Part shown: positions 1 through 9,478 of the stretch, one piece after another | Numbering within the stretch: position 1 is the stretch's first letter | How the letters are laid out: each line of letters starts with the position of its first letter | Made by a program: the position numbers and the translations under genes | Origin: Datura wrightii | Lineage: Eukaryota; Streptophyta; Magnoliopsida; Solanales; Solanaceae | Assembly (NCBI GenBank): GCA_035772735.1 | Contig: JASDFA010000020.1 | Coordinates: 15,293,501-15,357,500 of the forward strand | Direction: 5' to 3' | Length of the DNA: 64,000 nt | Notes under the pieces: model-generated | What the model saw: only the letters and a program-made list of their open reading frames with translations | Database searches by the model: none | Told to the model about the DNA's origin: nothing

Positions 1-1966
1 CTTAGCACATCTCCAAAAACAGTTCCTCCTCTCAATGCCTCTCCAATTCTTAGACATGTTGGCTATGATGTTTCTGGCACACATTCTTTGTTCTGCATTT
101 GGCAACAACTCCTGGATAGCTAAGTCAAGACCCTATAATATAATTATTAGAAATATTAGATTACAATAGTATAATGTAATAAAAAAATTCAAAATATAAA
201 TAATGAATAACAAAACATAAATCACCTTCTGCATATCTGTAATGGTAGTCAACTCTGTCCCATCTCCAAGCTCAAGATCATCCCTTAAAAGGCTTACAAA
301 CCATTTTCAAGTGAATTTATTATCAACTTCAACTACTGCCCAACATAATGGTAGCATTTTATTGCTTCCATCCTTACAAACAGCCACAAGTAATTGGCCT
401 TTACAAACACCTTTCAAAAAGCATCCATCAAGCCCAATACATCTCCTACAACCAGCTCTGAATACCTTCTTCAAAGCATCAAAACATATATAAAATGATT
501 GAAACATTTTTCTTCCATCTTCAAAGGTTTCTTCACTAAGTCTCACCATATATGTGCTGCCTAGATTAGTCCTTAGGAGTTCATCCCTATAATCCAAAGT
601 TCTTCTAAACTCCTTCACATGGTCACCCATAATCTGTTGTAACACTATGTTTCTAGCTTTTTTTGGCACTATCCTCCCAACATACACCTCCAATTCCTTT
701 TTAACTAAATTTTGCAACTGGAAAACTCTAATGCCAGGTTCAGAAATAATTCTATCCTTGTATCTTTCTGACAAGTACTTTGAATTCACCAGTTTATTTT
801 TAGTTGTGTCATTCCACTTATGCACTGGATTATAATTCTTTACCACAACGTCTTTTGTTCTAGAATCATAACTTCCAAACAACAGCCATGGACAACCTGT
901 TGTACACCTTACCCTCACCCTAGCTGATTCATTAACATACTTATCTAACTCAACATATTCTGGAACTGCATACCTAGTGATTGCTTCTCTAAACTGTTTT
1001 ACACTTTCAAAGGCAAGGCCAGCGTCCCAAACTATTACTTGACAATAAGAATAAAAAATAACCCTACGTCTATTTCTTTTTGCTCTTCTTGCTCTTTTTT
1101 CTCTTTTTGCAGGTTTTTGAACCTCACTTGCATCATCATGTTCTTCAACATCTTCATCTGTATTTGTTTCAAAGCTAACAGCTTCATCTGAATCAAAATA
1201 TGGCTCATCACCAACTATTTTGCCCTCTAGAGTACTCTTTTTCTTTGATTCATATTCATCATATCCCAAATCTACACCTTTCTTTTTTTACCTAAATCAA
1301 CTCCTTCAGCTCTATGACCTTTTTCTTTCCTCTTTTTTGTTTTGGCAGCCCTTTTGTCTTCCCTAAGAATTCTAACCTCTTCATGAACATCACTACCATA
1401 TTCTTCTTCACCTTTATCAAACTCTACATTTTCTGAATCTTCACTAACTTCAGTTTTACTTTCCCAATCAGACTCAACTAAGCGAACATTAGCTTCAGCA
1501 GCAGTGGTTGAAGTCCCACCCAAGTCCTCCCCAACAGGCTCTTGGGGTTGTACAACCCCTTCAAACCCTAAATTCTCATTACCCTCAAAAGTAGCACTAG
1601 ATTCCCCACCTACATGGTTTACATATTCAAGGGCAGGGAGGACCACAACAGGTTCTTCAATCAAGTGGGATATATAGAGCTCGACAAATCCCCATTTTTT
1701 AATCGAGGTACAATACCAATAATGTCCCTATCACTTTTAATTTCTACTAAATAACCACATTTAAGTGGCATGATATAAACAATGCAGGACGAACAATTAT
1801 ATCCAATTTCTTTAACATAATCAACAAACTCGAAGTAGGAGAATTTATCAACATCTATGTCAAAACAATCTGTAACAGTACCTCCTTCATACTTAATGCT
1901 AGGTTTTTCTTGTAATATCCCTCCATGGGGAAACCTCAAGGTTATGAATACAAACTGAAAATACAA
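1..1966 (-). pseudogene. MULE (MuDR-type) transposase, frameshifted and with a premature stop; C-terminal part outside the window
   Basis: Three consecutive minus-strand reading frames form one transposase. 1966-1661 is the plant MULE N-terminal domain (FPHGG, YFEFVDYVKEIGY). 1664-1272 is an acidic, low-complexity linker. 1269-307 is the MuDR DNA-binding region with a CPW cysteine motif followed by the start of the transposase core (RCIGLDGCFLKG, LLVAVCKDG). A one-base loss near 1690 joins the first two frames, and an A-run slip near 1276 separates the second from the third. A TGA at 307-309 stands where the family has Trp; the same frame then continues to a plausible 93-bp GT-AG intron (133-225) and on past base 1. 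Two frameshifts and a nonsense codon make this copy inactive. The family call is confident. Confidence 0.85.
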
Positions 1967-2466
1967 ATTGGAGATCGAAGATTAATTTTTTTCTAGGAAA
2001 AACCCTAAACACATACTCTACACTAACCTAAAGGCAATATACTAACCTGAGTAATTTGTGTTCGTCGATGGTAAATTCAACACTTCCTCCAGAACACGAA
2101 CACTCCAGAGTTCGAGTGTGAGAATTAGGGGTGTTTATTTGGGTAACCAACTGAGTTAGATTGTTTAGGAATTAGGGGTGTTTATCTGAGAATGGGTTGG
2201 GTCTTTCTTTGAGAAGTGGGTGGGTCACATTTTTATTAATATAATTAATTTTTAATAATTAATAATTTATATTAAAAAATTACTAATAAATACGTGGCTT
2301 CTTAAAAACGCGCGTGACTCGACAACACCCAGCCTTGACTTGGTGTGGGCAAGGGAGGGTTGATTAAAATTTACTTTAAAGTTGTTAAGGGGGGTATTTA
2401 AATGCCCGTAAAGTTAAAGAGTTAAAGTGTTTGTGGACAAGTTTGGGGGGAATTTTATACATTTTT
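1..2466 (-). mobile_element. Mutator-like DNA transposon (MULE), 5' part; continues beyond the left edge
   Basis: The transposase pseudogene reads leftward from 1966. Upstream of it lies about 500 bp of non-coding sequence that ends in what looks like a terminal inverted repeat (roughly 2380-2466). On the minus strand this end begins GGAAAAATGTATAAAATTCC and continues with a purine/pyrimidine-biased stretch of the kind seen at plant MULE ends. The other end lies outside the window, so neither the inverted-repeat pairing nor a 9-bp target duplication can be tested. The element type is well supported by the transposase; the exact boundary is inferred. Confidence 0.7.
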
Positions 2467-3013
2467 CCAAACATAAATACACACATGTATGCACATACAT
2501 ATATGCACACTTAATGCATATAATAGTTTAATAACAACAATAAAAAATACTAAATAACATTAGAGTTTATGAGAAAATTCTAGAAGTATTGTTCTACTTA
2601 TAATATTGTAAATTTAAATAAGAAAATATAAATATCCAGGTTAATACATAAATATTATATATAATATAAAATGTATTACATAAATATAGGATTAAAAATA
2701 ACAAGGGTAAATAGATATTTTAAAAAGTCAATTAAGATAAAGAGAGGTGAATGCCTATTGTTCAAAATTGAGAGGGGGAGTTTGATTTTCAAAACAAAGA
2801 TAAGGACTAAAATGATTTTTACCCAATATAATATTATTCCTTACCTGATGACATTTGAAAATGCAAATATTCAAATTTCATATAAGAAGTAATAATATAT
2901 GGAAAAAAAAATTGTCATATAATATTATTTCCTATTGATAATATCAACTGTAATTAATAATAAAATTAGATTCCCTAATAATCTCAAGTGACCTGTTCTC
3001 AATACTTCACTTA
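2467..3013. other. AT-rich intergenic sequence, no gene seen
   Basis: Very AT-rich, with alternating purine-pyrimidine runs around 2480-2520. The open frame at 2671-2892 is Lys/Ile-rich, resembles no family and follows base composition, so I do not call it a gene. Confidence 0.5.
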
Positions 3014-3380
3014 TAGCCTGTCTGGCCTAACTTTTTAAATCTGCTTATTTTGAAAAGTATAAAAGTACTTATAAAAAAAGTACTTTTGGTGAGAAGCAAT
3101 TTGTATTTGGCCAATAAATTTAAAAAGCCCTTTTGAGCAACAATTAGTATTTGGCCAAGCTTTTGAAAAGTGTTTCTAAGTGTATTTTTCACAAAAGTGC
3201 TTTTCAAATAAGTGTTTTTTGAGAGAAACTACTTTTTTTAGATTCTGAAAAACAGTTTCTGCTACTCCCTAAAAACACCTATTTTCTCTCAAAAACTTGA
3301 TCAAACACCTCATTTTTTTAAAAATAAATAATATTTTTTAAAAAATAAGCACTTTTGGTCTCCCAGGACCAAATAGGCTA
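3014..3380. mobile_element. hAT-like MITE (about 367 bp, fold-back)
   Basis: The left end TAGCCTGTCTGGCC and the right end GGACCAAATAGGCTA are imperfect inverted repeats. The interior is built of repeated AAGTGCTTTT/AAAAGCACTT-like blocks in both orientations, so the whole element can fold back. This matches the small non-autonomous hAT-type elements common near Solanaceae genes (pattern memory). No clean 8-bp target duplication is visible. Coding capacity is nil. Confidence 0.7.
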
Positions 3381-4553
3381 TTAGTTCAATATCAAATTTA
3401 ACTACTCATCTTTTAATACAATATAGCTACAAATAAAGATAATGTTTTTTATTTTTTAGACTTTTTTCTATTAAAATTTTAATTACGTGGTCTTTTTCAT
3501 TTTTGAATTTACTCATTAATAATATTAAAAATTTTCTCATCTCAAATTCAAATAAGTCCCGTATCTTTCTATTGTTAACATTTAATTTTTTACAAATATA
3601 ATATTACATTTTTGAGAAATATATATACTTTTGTTATGGGATATTTGCACGATAAATATATTTACTGAAGTAATATGTTCAGAAAAAATAGTTATTGGAC
3701 TCTTATCTTTGTTTTTAAATATTTTTAATAGAGAAGATACATATTTATAGTTTTTGAATTTAAAAAAGTATCTTGTAATAAAAAATTCAAACAAATTATC
3801 TTTTAATTCAAATTTAAATAGTAATCACGTAGATTTAAAAATTTTATCCTTCTATTCAAATTTAATATTATTATGATGTCTAAATAGCGTATAGCGATTG
3901 ATAATTCATAAAATAATAAAATATCTAATAATTAAAAATTCTTTGGCTCAAAAAGAAAAAGGTAAAGTTTTCTAGGTGTTTTCATCATCTTCTTTTTTTT
4001 TTTTTTGTTCCCTAGTCGGTATTAAAATATAAATATCAATCTACCTTAATCCCTCAAGTTCTAATATAAATGTGTTCTTATCGTCTCTATTCTCCCATCT
4101 TCTATCTATGAAATATTTTTTTTATGAGCATTTGTAAAATAAAACAGTAATAAAAGTCAGCATTAAAAAGCGCCAACTCGACTAATTATTTTTTTAAAAA
4201 AATAAAAAAGTAATTTTCTGTTAACGTAATAGAATGTATTTACTTTTATCAAACATCAAAACGAAAAAAATTAGAATAACTATATTGAATAATACTACTT
4301 ACTTATGTTCAGGTTCGAACATAGTAGACACGAAAAATTATTTTGTTACATTCTTTTCTAAATACGCACATCACTCATGTGCAATTGAAGAATATAAATA
4401 TAAAATTCACGAATATAGTTGAAGCACAAGAATATCTAATATTATATGGTATATATAGAAGAGTTACGAAGTTAAAACTTTATTCCAACTCAAATTTCTT
4501 AAATTCAAATATCATATCAATTTATTAGATAAAATTTCCAAAAATCCTTATCT
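3381..4553. other. AT-rich intergenic sequence between the MITE and the copia element
   Basis: No gene is supported. Short open frames here (3582-3794, 4234-4528) have AT-driven composition and no family resemblance. The stretch about 4140-4229 recurs downstream of the copia element and is listed separately. Confidence 0.5.
4140..4229 (+). repeat. 90-bp dispersed direct repeat, copy 1 (flanks copia element)
   Basis: The blocks AGCATTAAAAAGCG, CCAACTCGACTAATTA and TAATTTTCTGTTAACG recur in the same order at about 8749-8828, on the other side of the copia insertion. The copies differ at several positions and in the lengths of A/T runs. Origin unknown. Confidence 0.6.
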
Positions 4554-4789
4554 TGTTATAAACATATTTGTGTTGTAGTGAATGTCTATAAAGGTATTTG
4601 TATTGTACTAGATATATGTGTTTATATCATTGTGAAAGTCTATCTTTTGGAGAAAAGTTAGGAGAAATTATCCCTATAAATAGAGGGGTTCTCCTTCATT
4701 GTATTTAATCTCATCAAAGAGAAATAAGAACTTCTCTCCTTCTCTCTTTCTCTACAATATTCTTATTCTTTCTCTATTATTTCATAACA
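4554..4789 (+). repeat. 5' LTR of the copia element
   Basis: 236 bp, TGTTATAAAC...TTCATAACA. It contains a TATA-like CCTATAAATAG at about 4672 followed by a CT-rich leader, which suggests the transcription start lies shortly downstream. It differs from the 3' LTR at about three positions (for example AAAGGTATTT here against AAATGTATTT there). Confidence 0.93.
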
Positions 4790-4806
4790 CGTTATCAGCA
4801 CGAGTC
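4790..4806 (+). other. Primer-binding region of the copia element
   Basis: CGTTATCAGCACGAG follows the LTR directly. It resembles the internal-tRNA (initiator Met type) priming sites of many plant copia elements. The role is inferred from its position. Confidence 0.6.
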
Positions 4807-4977
4807 TCTGCCTTGAGCACTCACTTTGAAAGATCTGAGGTAAGAAAAATCAAAGTTTTCTTAGAAAGATGAAGGTTAGTATTTCTTGATATTTATGTAT
4901 TTACTAATAACAATATCGATTTTGTATATGAACTTGAGGACGACTTATTGATTCACTTGGCAATTCATGCCTCATAA

Positions 4978-5282
4978 TTGTTCCAGAAGAACAATATTGT
5001 GAAAAATATATTTGTTCCAGAAGAACAATATTGTGAAAAATATATTTGTCCCAGAAGAACAATATTGTGAAAAATATATTTGTCCCAGAAGAACAATATT
5101 GTGAAAAATATATTTGTTCCAGAAGAACAATATTGTGAAAAATATATTTATCCCAGAAGAACAATATTGTGAAAAATATATTTGTTCCAGAAGAACAATA
5201 TTGTGAAAAATATATTTGTTCCAGAAGAACAATATTGTGAAAATATATTTGTTCCAGCAGAACAATATTGTGAAAATATGTA
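4978..5282 (+). repeat. 34-bp tandem array, about 9 copies, in the copia leader
   Basis: Units start at 4978, 5012, 5046, 5080, 5114, 5148, 5182, 5216 and 5249; the last spacing is 33 bp. Each unit carries an inverted repeat, TTGTTC-CAGAA-GAACAA, followed by a second short palindrome, ACAATATTGT. Variation among units is mostly single bases in the left arm (TTGTTCC, TTGTCCC, TTATCCC). Long minus-strand open frames across it are only a product of the repeat period. Confidence 0.95.
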
Positions 5283-5469
5283 AGAGAAATCATCTATTCA
5301 TACCTCGATTTGCTCCCGAAGTAGCAATATCTTAAAAGAGGTTTTAAGCTATCATACCTTATGTGGTTAAGACATATTTAGATGATCATGTTCCATTCCT
5401 AAAGAATGAGAACTTTGATAAATGTTACAAATATAGATCTAATACAGATCTAGTCCCTGAAGGGAAATC

Positions 5470-5587
5470 AAAGCATCAAAATCCATATGGATGCAATGGC
5501 TCTTGGAGACACCATTAAAAGTGAAAACAAAGCATCAAAATCCATATGGATGCAATGGGTCTTGGAGACACCATTAAAAGTGAAAAC
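5470..5587 (+). repeat. 59-bp tandem duplication in copia gag leader
   Basis: Two near-identical 59-bp units (5470-5528, 5529-5587), starting AAAGCATCAAAATCC, differ at about one base. A third partial copy begins at 5588. It lies at the start of the surviving gag fragment and would duplicate its N-terminal residues. Confidence 0.9.
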
Positions 5588-5761
5588 AAAGCATCAAATC
5601 AAGATCGTGCTAAGGCTATGATATTCTTGCGTCATCATCTTGACGAAATTCTTAAAATTGAATATCTCATGATCAAGGATCCACTTGTTTTATGGAATAG
5701 CCTAAAAGAAAGGTATGACCACCTGAAGATGGTCATCCACCCAAAGACACGATATGATTAG
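5546..5761 (+). pseudogene. copia gag fragment (UBN2-type)
   Basis: 71 residues. The region reading AKAMIFLRHHLDEILKIEYL and then LWNSLKERYDHLKMV is the typical start of a plant copia Gag (DUF4219/UBN2 family). It ends at a stop and is far shorter than a full Gag. The zinc-knuckle part is degenerate downstream. Confidence 0.8.
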
Positions 5762-7437
5762 ATCCATCAATTCTATAAGTCTGTTCATGAGTATAGCTCA
5801 TCAACAACTCATCAACGTTCAAAATTGAAACTATGTGGAGAAACTATTTTGATATGATTGAATATGTGGTAGTATACAAAATTAATTGAGAGCTCCGGAA
5901 GAGCTAATGTATTACTACCTGAAGGAATGAAATTGTTGTATTAAGTCTCAAAAGGAAACTTATAAGTTTCAATGACATTGAAAAAAAATGAGACTATAAA
6001 TTATGGGAAGATCTAATATCTTCATGCTACTACAATTGAAACGGGTTATAAATATTTATGTAAAAGATTACCCGACGATTTTTTTAATTTGTAGTACATA
6101 AATATGGGTATGATGATGAAATCACATACGAAAGTAAACCAAAAGTTTACTGAAATAAGTTGGCATACCGGTTGGCCATCCCGGTTCAAATGTGATGCAA
6201 AAATAATTGAGAATTCACGTGGCTATATGTTGAAGAAATAAAAGATTCTTCAAGAATTCTCTTGTGTTGCTTGTTCTCGTGATAGAATGATCTTGATCAG
6301 CTAAGATTGGAATTATATTTCCTGAAATTTTGGAACTTATAAAATGGTGAATATGGGCCCATTCACCTACCATGTGAACCGTTTGCTAATAGATGCATCC
6401 ATGGTATGGTCACATGTGTTTTGATATCAACTTACAATTGATTTTTGTAAGATTGTTGCTCGAATTATTAAATTAAGAGCATAGTTCCAAATTATAAAAT
6501 CATGTTGATAATGCTGATTCATATCTATGTTGGTTTAGCAAAAATTGTATGCCTCCAATTATAGCTAAATCATTGATTATGAGAATAAAACTCCCAAATA
6601 AAATTTGGTATGAGATATGTTTATTTAACATATAGCAACACTTGAATGCATCAAGCCAACAAGGTTCCCCTATCACAATTGGTCCAGGGTCAGGAACCAA
6701 ATAATTCCATCTAAAATTTGAATGTGCGATATATGATTGAATTGCCCCACCACAACGCACAAAGATGGGTCCCCAAATGAGCTTGGGGAGTAAATGTTAG
6801 TTTTTCTAACATTAGGGGGAGAAATGATTAGCAACTGAAAATTGAGTGTGGGATGAATTATCTAGATCCTCGGGAAAAAGAAAAGTTGCAAATGCTCCAA
6901 TGAAAAGTCCTTGAAGGACAGAGTCTATGAGACGCCTGAAGCGTGATAGACCAAACGGTTCCAAATATAGAACTTCTTGAAGAAGGAGAGGAGCAAGTGA
7001 TTAAGATGATCATAATGATGAGGCAAGTGCTTTGAGAAAGCACCACGACATAACACTTCATAAAACCTTGGCAAAGGTTCAGGTACCTGAAAATGACGAA
7101 AAATGAAGAGATCTCAATAAGTTATGTCGCATTGGAACTGATCGTCGACGATATTTTTGATACAATATACTGCGCAATATTGTAAAAGATTGTGAGGATC
7201 TGAATTCTACATCTATTAAAGCATGCTGATGTAGAAATAATTATCAAGTGAAATGATGCGTATTGATAAGCATAAAGCTTATTGGACCTGTAGTCTAGAC
7301 ACTAGAAGATGTCATGCATTTAAATATTAATGAATGTTATCACTTGATAAAATTTATATGAAAATCATGAAGGATTCGAAATGCCTGAAGCATTTACAAG
7401 TTTCTTTAAACTTGTTCATAATTCTTATATGAGGAAA
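5762..7437 (+). pseudogene. Degenerate copia gag C-terminus and integrase region
   Basis: No long frame survives. Short stretches are recognisable: around 6714-6790 a broken copy of the integrase block ending IAPPQRTKMGPQ, and around 7100-7150 the post-integrase segment EEISI.YV before RT. The N-terminal RT block is missing: the sequence passes from the post-integrase segment to late RT/RNase H within about 300 bp. This indicates an internal deletion. Confidence 0.7.
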
Positions 7438-8052
7438 TCCTTGGTCCTGAAGTACCATATCTTAGTGTGATTGATGCACTAATATATCTTGCTAATACTA
7501 CAAGGCATAACATTCAGTTAATTTGTTAGCAAGTCCCGATCTTGTTGGTTATGCTGATGCTGGGTATTTATTTAACCCACACATAAAGCTCGATCTCAAA
7601 CTGACTACGTGTTCATATGTGGAGGTACTGCCATATCTTGGAGATCTATAAAATAGTCTCTGGTAGCTACTTTATCAAATCATGCTGAGATAATAGCTAT
7701 TCATGAAGCAAGCCGAGAATGTGTGTGGTTGAGGTCCATGATACATCTCATTAGAGAAAAATGTGGTTTGAACTGTGACAAAGTACCCACAATTTTGTAT
7801 GAAGATAATGCTGCATGCATAGCACAACTAAAGGGAGGATTCATAAAAGGAGATTGAACGAAGCACATCTCGCCAAAGTTTTTCTACACACATGAGCTCC
7901 AAAAGAATGGTGATATCAATGTGCAACAGATTCGTTCAAGTGATAATGTGACTGATTTATTCACCAAATCTCTACCAACTGCAACTTTCAAGAAGATGGT
8001 GCACAAGATCGGGATGCAAAGATTCAAGGATGTTCTCATTAGGGGGAGTTAA
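7438..8052 (+). pseudogene. copia RT/RNase H C-terminal fragment
   Basis: Broken frames spell the copia RNase H signature: DALIYLAN, a DAGYL-like block near 7555, SWRS near 7635, then EASRECVWLRSM, YEDNAACIAQLKGGFIKGD, TKHISPKFFYTHELQ and TDLFTKSLP. It ends at a TAA near 8050 beside an AGGGGGAG tract. Several internal stops make it non-functional. Confidence 0.85.
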
Positions 8053-8057
8053 TACGC

Positions 8058-8218
8058 GTTGTACTCTTTTTCCCTTGCGAGGTTTTGTCCCACTGGGTTT
8101 TCCTTGTAAGGTTTTTAACGAGGCAACCAAAATGCGTATTATTAGATATGTGTACTCTTTTTCCTTCACAGTATTTTTTCCCACTGGGTTTTTTCTAGTA
8201 AGGTTTTAACGAGGCACA
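8058..8218 (+). repeat. Duplicated block in the copia 3' untranslated region
   Basis: Two copies of a roughly 65-bp sequence (about 8058-8126 and 8151-8218) share TGTACTCTTTTTCC, CCCACTGGGTTTT and AAGGTTT(T)TAACGAGGCA. They lie between the RNase H stop and the polypurine tract. A repeated block here is familiar from other plant copia elements (pattern memory). Confidence 0.8.
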
Positions 8219-8238
8219 TTATCTATCAAATAGACATT

Positions 8239-8248
8239 CAAGGGGGAG
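8239..8248 (+). other. Polypurine tract of the copia element
   Basis: CAAGGGGGAG lies directly before the TG of the 3' LTR, the expected position for plus-strand priming. Confidence 0.85.
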
Positions 8249-8484
8249 TGTTATAAACATATTTGTGTTGTAGTGAATGTCTATAAATGTATTTGTATTG
8301 TACTAGATATATGTGTTTATATCATTGTGAAAGTCTATCTTTTGGAGAAAAGTTAGGAGAAATTATCCCTATAAATAGAGGGGTTCTCCTTCATTGTATT
8401 TAATCCCATCAAAGAGAAATAAGAACTTCTCTCCTTCTCTCTTTCTCTACAATATTCTTGTTCTTTCTCTATTATTTCATAACA
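8249..8484 (+). repeat. 3' LTR of the copia element
   Basis: 236 bp, the same length as the 5' LTR and about 98-99 % identical by eye. It is followed by the target duplication TATCT at 8485-8489. Confidence 0.93.
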
Positions 8485-9478
8485 TATCTTATAATTTATA
8501 TATTTGAATTGAAAGATATATTTTAAACTGATAAAATAAGTTTTATATATATAATATTTATTTTAATTTTAATTTTTATCGTGATCATAATTATAGACGA
8601 ATTTAAAAATGTTATCTTTACTGCTACTACAAATACCATAGTTGTAATTTTAGTTTTATCTTTTTAATTAAATTAGTTAAGGTAGAGATATAAAATTCAA
8701 ATTCAAAAGATTATATATTTCTTTATATTTGAATTTGAATAATTATTTTAAAACAGTACAAAAGTTAGCATTAAAAAGCCAACTCGATTAATTAATTTTC
8801 TTAATAAAAAAATAATTTTCTGTTAACGTTACGGTGATTGAAAAGACATATTTAATTCATAATTTATTTTATATAAAAGATTAAAAGAAAATAAAAATTT
8901 GAAAAAAAAAAAAAGAAAAGAGCCAGTGTCTTTTATTTTTTTTTAAAAATTTATTTAATTAGAGTCAACTTTAAATATTTCTTCTTGCTAAAAAATAGCT
9001 TTTTTATGCGCTTATTAGGCAGGTAAACCATGCAGATTGCCAAGTCAACATAGTTTGTTTTCGCACTAATTTAATGTGTAAATCACGCAGGTTGACAAGA
9101 AGATATATCCGAATAATACAACAGATGTTATTATAAATATTTAAAAGAAACAAGAATTTAATTAACTTATCCATTAAGTAAAAGTTAATATCAACACAGG
9201 AAGACGATGCATAAATTTAACTAATAATATATTTTAATAATTATAAAGATCTGAATAAAAAGAGAAAAATAGAAATAATAATTCAAAACAAATATAAGAT
9301 GTTGTGAGCTATTTCGTTAAATAATTAAAAATAAAAGAGATCAGTCTTGTTCTATAGAGATGCCGAAAAATCCAGTAGTGGTTTGTCTGTCAGCGGAATT
9401 CGCTCTCTTATAGTTGCTAACTTTACAATAAATACGCTTTCTCCTAACTGCTCCACTCGAAGAAGTAAGGCAGCTTCA
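8485..9478 (+). other. Upstream region of the GAUT8 gene
   Basis: AT-rich sequence containing the gene's promoter and 5' leader. I cannot fix a TATA box or transcription start. An in-frame open stretch runs from 9347 into the gene, but its sequence is not conserved-looking and is read here as 5' UTR. Confidence 0.5.
8749..8828 (+). repeat. 90-bp dispersed direct repeat, copy 2
   Basis: Matches 4140-4229 in order and orientation (AGCATTAAAAAGCC, AACTCGATTAATTA, TAATTTTCTGTTAACG) with small indels. Confidence 0.6.

Larger units (their letters stand above)
4554..8484 (+). mobile_element. Ty1/copia LTR retrotransposon, compact and decayed, with perfect TSD
   Basis: Two 236-bp LTRs (4554-4789 and 8249-8484) both begin TG and end CA. 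They are flanked by a perfect 5-bp target duplication, TATCT (4549-4553 and 8485-8489). A primer-binding region follows the left LTR and a polypurine tract precedes the right one. The interior of about 3.46 kb holds remnants in the order gag, integrase, RT/RNase H, which is the copia order, but every frame is broken and much of RT is missing. The LTRs differ at only about three positions by eye, so the insertion is fairly recent even though the coding region is degenerate. This suggests an already defective copy was mobilised in trans. Confidence 0.93.

Noticed and set aside
3014..3380. 8-bp target duplication for the hAT-like MITE
   Set aside because: Flanking octamers do not match in any alignment of the ends I tried, so the class rests on the inverted ends alone.
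4978..5282. CRISPR-like regular array
   Set aside because: Units are adjacent with no unique spacers, in a plant genome, inside an LTR element.
4904..5293. Long minus-strand open frames rich in NIVLLEQIYF-type repeats
   Set aside because: They exist only because the 34-bp tandem unit happens to lack stops in those frames. The array belongs to the copia leader on the plus strand.
9347..9478. GAUT8 start at the upstream in-frame Met
   Set aside because: The extra 44 residues have no family resemblance, and length and hydrophobic anchor position fit the start at 9479. Not fully excluded.
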